From the NCBI GenBank assembly GCA_002297815.1, contig DBKH01000078.1, forward strand, positions 1 to 23,688: 23,688 nt of DNA. The letters run 5' to 3'. The translations under genes were made by a program, and so were the position numbers. This DNA comes from Bacteroidales bacterium UBA755 (lineage in GTDB: Bacteria; Bacteroidota; Bacteroidia; Bacteroidales; UBA932). The notes under the pieces were generated by a model that made no database searches, had not been told where the DNA came from, and saw nothing but the letters and a program-made list of their open reading frames with translations. Below are positions 22,760 through 23,688 of this stretch, one piece after another (within the stretch, counting starts at the first letter, position 1; each line of letters opens with the position of its first letter).

Positions 22760-22918
22760 ATGGCAACACCTATCAGACCAATCCCGATCCTTAGCGGAGA
22801 TACAGCGCAGCGTTTCATCCAACGGGCTGACGCTGCCGAAAAGGATCCTCATACGCAGGACAGCGGGATTTCCCAAGAAGATTTCAAGAAAGTTCTCGCC
22901 AAGGCACACTTCCAATAG
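22760..22918 (+). CDS. 52-aa protein, candidate antitoxin of the GNAT toxin
   Basis: A short gene supported by its own promoter, a consensus Shine-Dalgarno site and tight coupling to the next gene (one base between its TAG and the next ATG). The product begins MATPIRPIPILSG, then a predicted helix (DTAQRFIQRADAAEK), a polar linker, and a second helix (SQEDFKKVLAKAHF). It has no signal peptide or membrane segment. I recognise the general form of small proteins that precede GNAT acetyltransferases in Bacteroidota, but not a named family. There is no clear ribbon-helix-helix DNA-binding motif, which typical GNAT-toxin antitoxins (DUF1778) carry; the protein could neutralise its partner by binding alone. 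Its role as antitoxin is inferred from context. Confidence 0.7.
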   Translation: MATPIRPIPILSGDTAQRFIQRADAAEKDPHTQDSGISQEDFKKVLAKAHFQ

Positions 22919-22919
22919 G

Positions 22920-23504
22920 ATGGCTTTCCTTGCAGAATCCTGTAGCATTAAGGTTCTTACACGAGACCTTCTGGTCTCGTGTAAGACATTTCATTGTGGT
23001 GACAAGGATTTGGACGACTTCTTTCTTGAAGATGCTGCTCTCCACCACAACGCATTGTTAGGCAAATCATATTGTTTTACCCTTGACGAAGATCCAAGAA
23101 TTATCGTTTGTGCGTTTACTCTTGCAAATGACAGTGTTCACGTTGACACGATCCCTAATGCCCGCAAAAAAAGAGTTAACGCCAACATATCACACTCAAA
23201 ACAGATGCGCCGGTATCCTGCCATCTTAATTGGCCGTCTCGCTGTAAATAAGGATTTCGCTGATAAAGGGATTGGATCCGAACTTCTATCAATCCTCAAA
23301 ATGCTGGCTATTCATCAAGGCAACCTGTCAGATTGCCGTTTCTTGGCCGTTGATGCCAAGAATGAGCCCAAGCCTCTTCACTACTACGAGAAAAACAATT
23401 TTATCTATCTATATTCCAGCGAAGAGCAAGAAGCCAGCAACCTGAATCTGAGATTACCACTTAAAACACGATTTATGTTTTTCGACCTGATTGATCTGAA
23501 GTAG
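22920..23504 (+). CDS. GNAT-family N-acetyltransferase, candidate TacT/AtaT-like toxin
   Basis: A 194-residue acetyltransferase. The N-terminal FHCGDKDLDDFF (24-35) is the FxCGxxxLDxFL signature of TacT/AtaT-type toxins, which acetylate the amino group of charged tRNAs and stop translation. The acetyl-CoA site follows as GRLAVNKDFADKGIGSELL (105-123), with KGIG as the pyrophosphate loop. Then come LAVDAKNE (142-149) and YYEKNNF (155-161), where Tyr156 is the usual catalytic position. It has no ribosome-binding site of its own and starts one base after the upstream stop, so translation is probably coupled. A perfect 14-bp hairpin lies in its first 70 bases. It could instead be an ordinary GNAT enzyme, but the upstream partner favours a toxin. 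Confidence 0.82.
   Translation: MAFLAESCSIKVLTRDLLVSCKTFHCGDKDLDDFFLEDAALHHNALLGKSYCFTLDEDPRIIVCAFTLANDSVHVDTIPNARKKRVNANISHSKQMRRYPAILIGRLAVNKDFADKGIGSELLSILKMLAIHQGNLSDCRFLAVDAKNEPKPLHYYEKNNFIYLYSSEEQEASNLNLRLPLKTRFMFFDLIDLK
22955..22986 (+). other. Perfect 14-bp hairpin inside the 5' coding region of the GNAT gene
   Basis: TCTTACACGAGACC (22955-22968) and GGTCTCGTGTAAGA (22973-22986) are exact inverted copies with a TTCT loop, starting 36 bases into the coding sequence. Such a stable stem would slow or block ribosomes, or act as a processing or pausing site. No U-run follows. The encoded residues (LTRDLLVSCK) look like normal family sequence, so the stem is not an obvious insertion. Confidence 0.75.
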
Positions 23505-23556
23505 TCAACTCCATTCGCATCTATATATAAAGGTTAAGAAAAATTTGTTATATACA

Positions 23557-23688
23557 CTAAAAGCGGTTGATCTCGTCGTCCGCAGAGCCGCTGCCGTTGT
23601 ACTTGTCCTTGAAACTGTTGAAGTTATAGGTGATGGAGGCGATGACGCAGCGGTTGAAGCTGTTCACCTTTCTGTTCTGCACCACGAA
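23557..23688 (-). CDS. C-terminal fragment of an outer-membrane beta-barrel (TonB-dependent receptor-like) protein
   Basis: The last 43 codons of a gene that runs off the window, ending in a TAG at 23557-23559. The peptide begins FVVQNRKVNSFNRC and continues VIASITYNFNSFKDKYNG, then a Gly/Ser/Asp-rich tail with DDEINRF. The alternating pattern and the final Y-x-F strand followed by a short DDEI-R tail resemble the C terminus of Bacteroidota outer-membrane beta-barrel family proteins (PF14905-type). With only the tail visible, the ligand and full family cannot be set. The 52 bases between it and the GNAT gene are A/T-rich, with no clear hairpin. Confidence 0.65.
   Translation of the reverse strand, partial: FVVQNRKVNSFNRCVIASITYNFNSFKDKYNGSGSADDEINRF

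Overview
The window looks like chromosomal DNA of a gut-type Bacteroidales (phylum Bacteroidota). The grounds are an adjacent SusC/SusD outer-membrane pair with a BACON-domain lipoprotein, lipoproteins with acidic residues straight after the lipobox Cys, a bile-salt/penicillin amidase-family hydrolase, an FtsX-type permease of Bacteroidota architecture, and promoter boxes of the TAnnTTTG type. Base composition is moderate. Genus cannot be assigned from sequence alone. No rRNA, tRNA, CRISPR array or transposase was seen, and no gene-free stretch exceeds 300 bases.

Layout. (1) 131-6263, + strand: an envelope-lipid cluster. It has an SDR16C-like short-chain dehydrogenase and an ALDH3-like aldehyde dehydrogenase (ATGA overlap), then a DPM1/ArnC-like family 2 glycosyltransferase, a double LAB_N membrane protein, an ArnT/PMT-like family 39 glycosyltransferase and a Blc-like lipocalin. 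A strong bidirectional terminator (6301-6329) follows. (2) 6351-17171, - strand: a compact five-gene operon read GlpT, calcineurin-like phosphoesterase lipoprotein, SusC, SusD, BACON lipoprotein. It starts from a good Bacteroidales promoter (17209-17239) and ends at the same terminator. It looks like a SusCD uptake locus for a phosphate-ester ligand rather than a plain glycan, because it carries a phosphoesterase and a glycerol-3-phosphate transporter but no glycoside hydrolase or polysaccharide lyase. (3) 17280-19190: dispersed inverted repeats, a ferritin with its own terminator, and an exported choloylglycine-hydrolase-family amidase. (4) 19273-22588: an FtsX/MacB-type permease with no ATPase gene beside it, a repeat-rich leader, and a small KOW+Smr protein resembling the tail of MutS2. 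(5) 22616-23504: a divergent promoter region and a two-gene module (52-aa protein plus GNAT acetyltransferase) arranged like a GNAT toxin-antitoxin pair. A perfect 14-bp hairpin lies inside the toxin's 5' coding region. (6) 23557-23688: the C-terminal end of an outer-membrane beta-barrel protein that runs off the window.

How the parts may work together (inference). In cluster 1, the GT2 would charge a polyprenyl phosphate with sugar, the LAB_N protein has a 3+1+3 helix layout that would suit a flippase, and the GT39 would use the lipid-linked sugar on the periplasmic side. The SDR and ALDH could oxidise a long-chain alcohol to an acid. In cluster 2, SusC/SusD/BACON would capture and import a phosphodiester or phosphorylated glycerol compound, the phosphoesterase would cleave it, and GlpT would bring glycerol-3-phosphate into the cytoplasm in exchange for phosphate.

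Across the whole window the hexamer GAATAT (or ATATTC) is strikingly frequent in all reading frames and in non-coding DNA.
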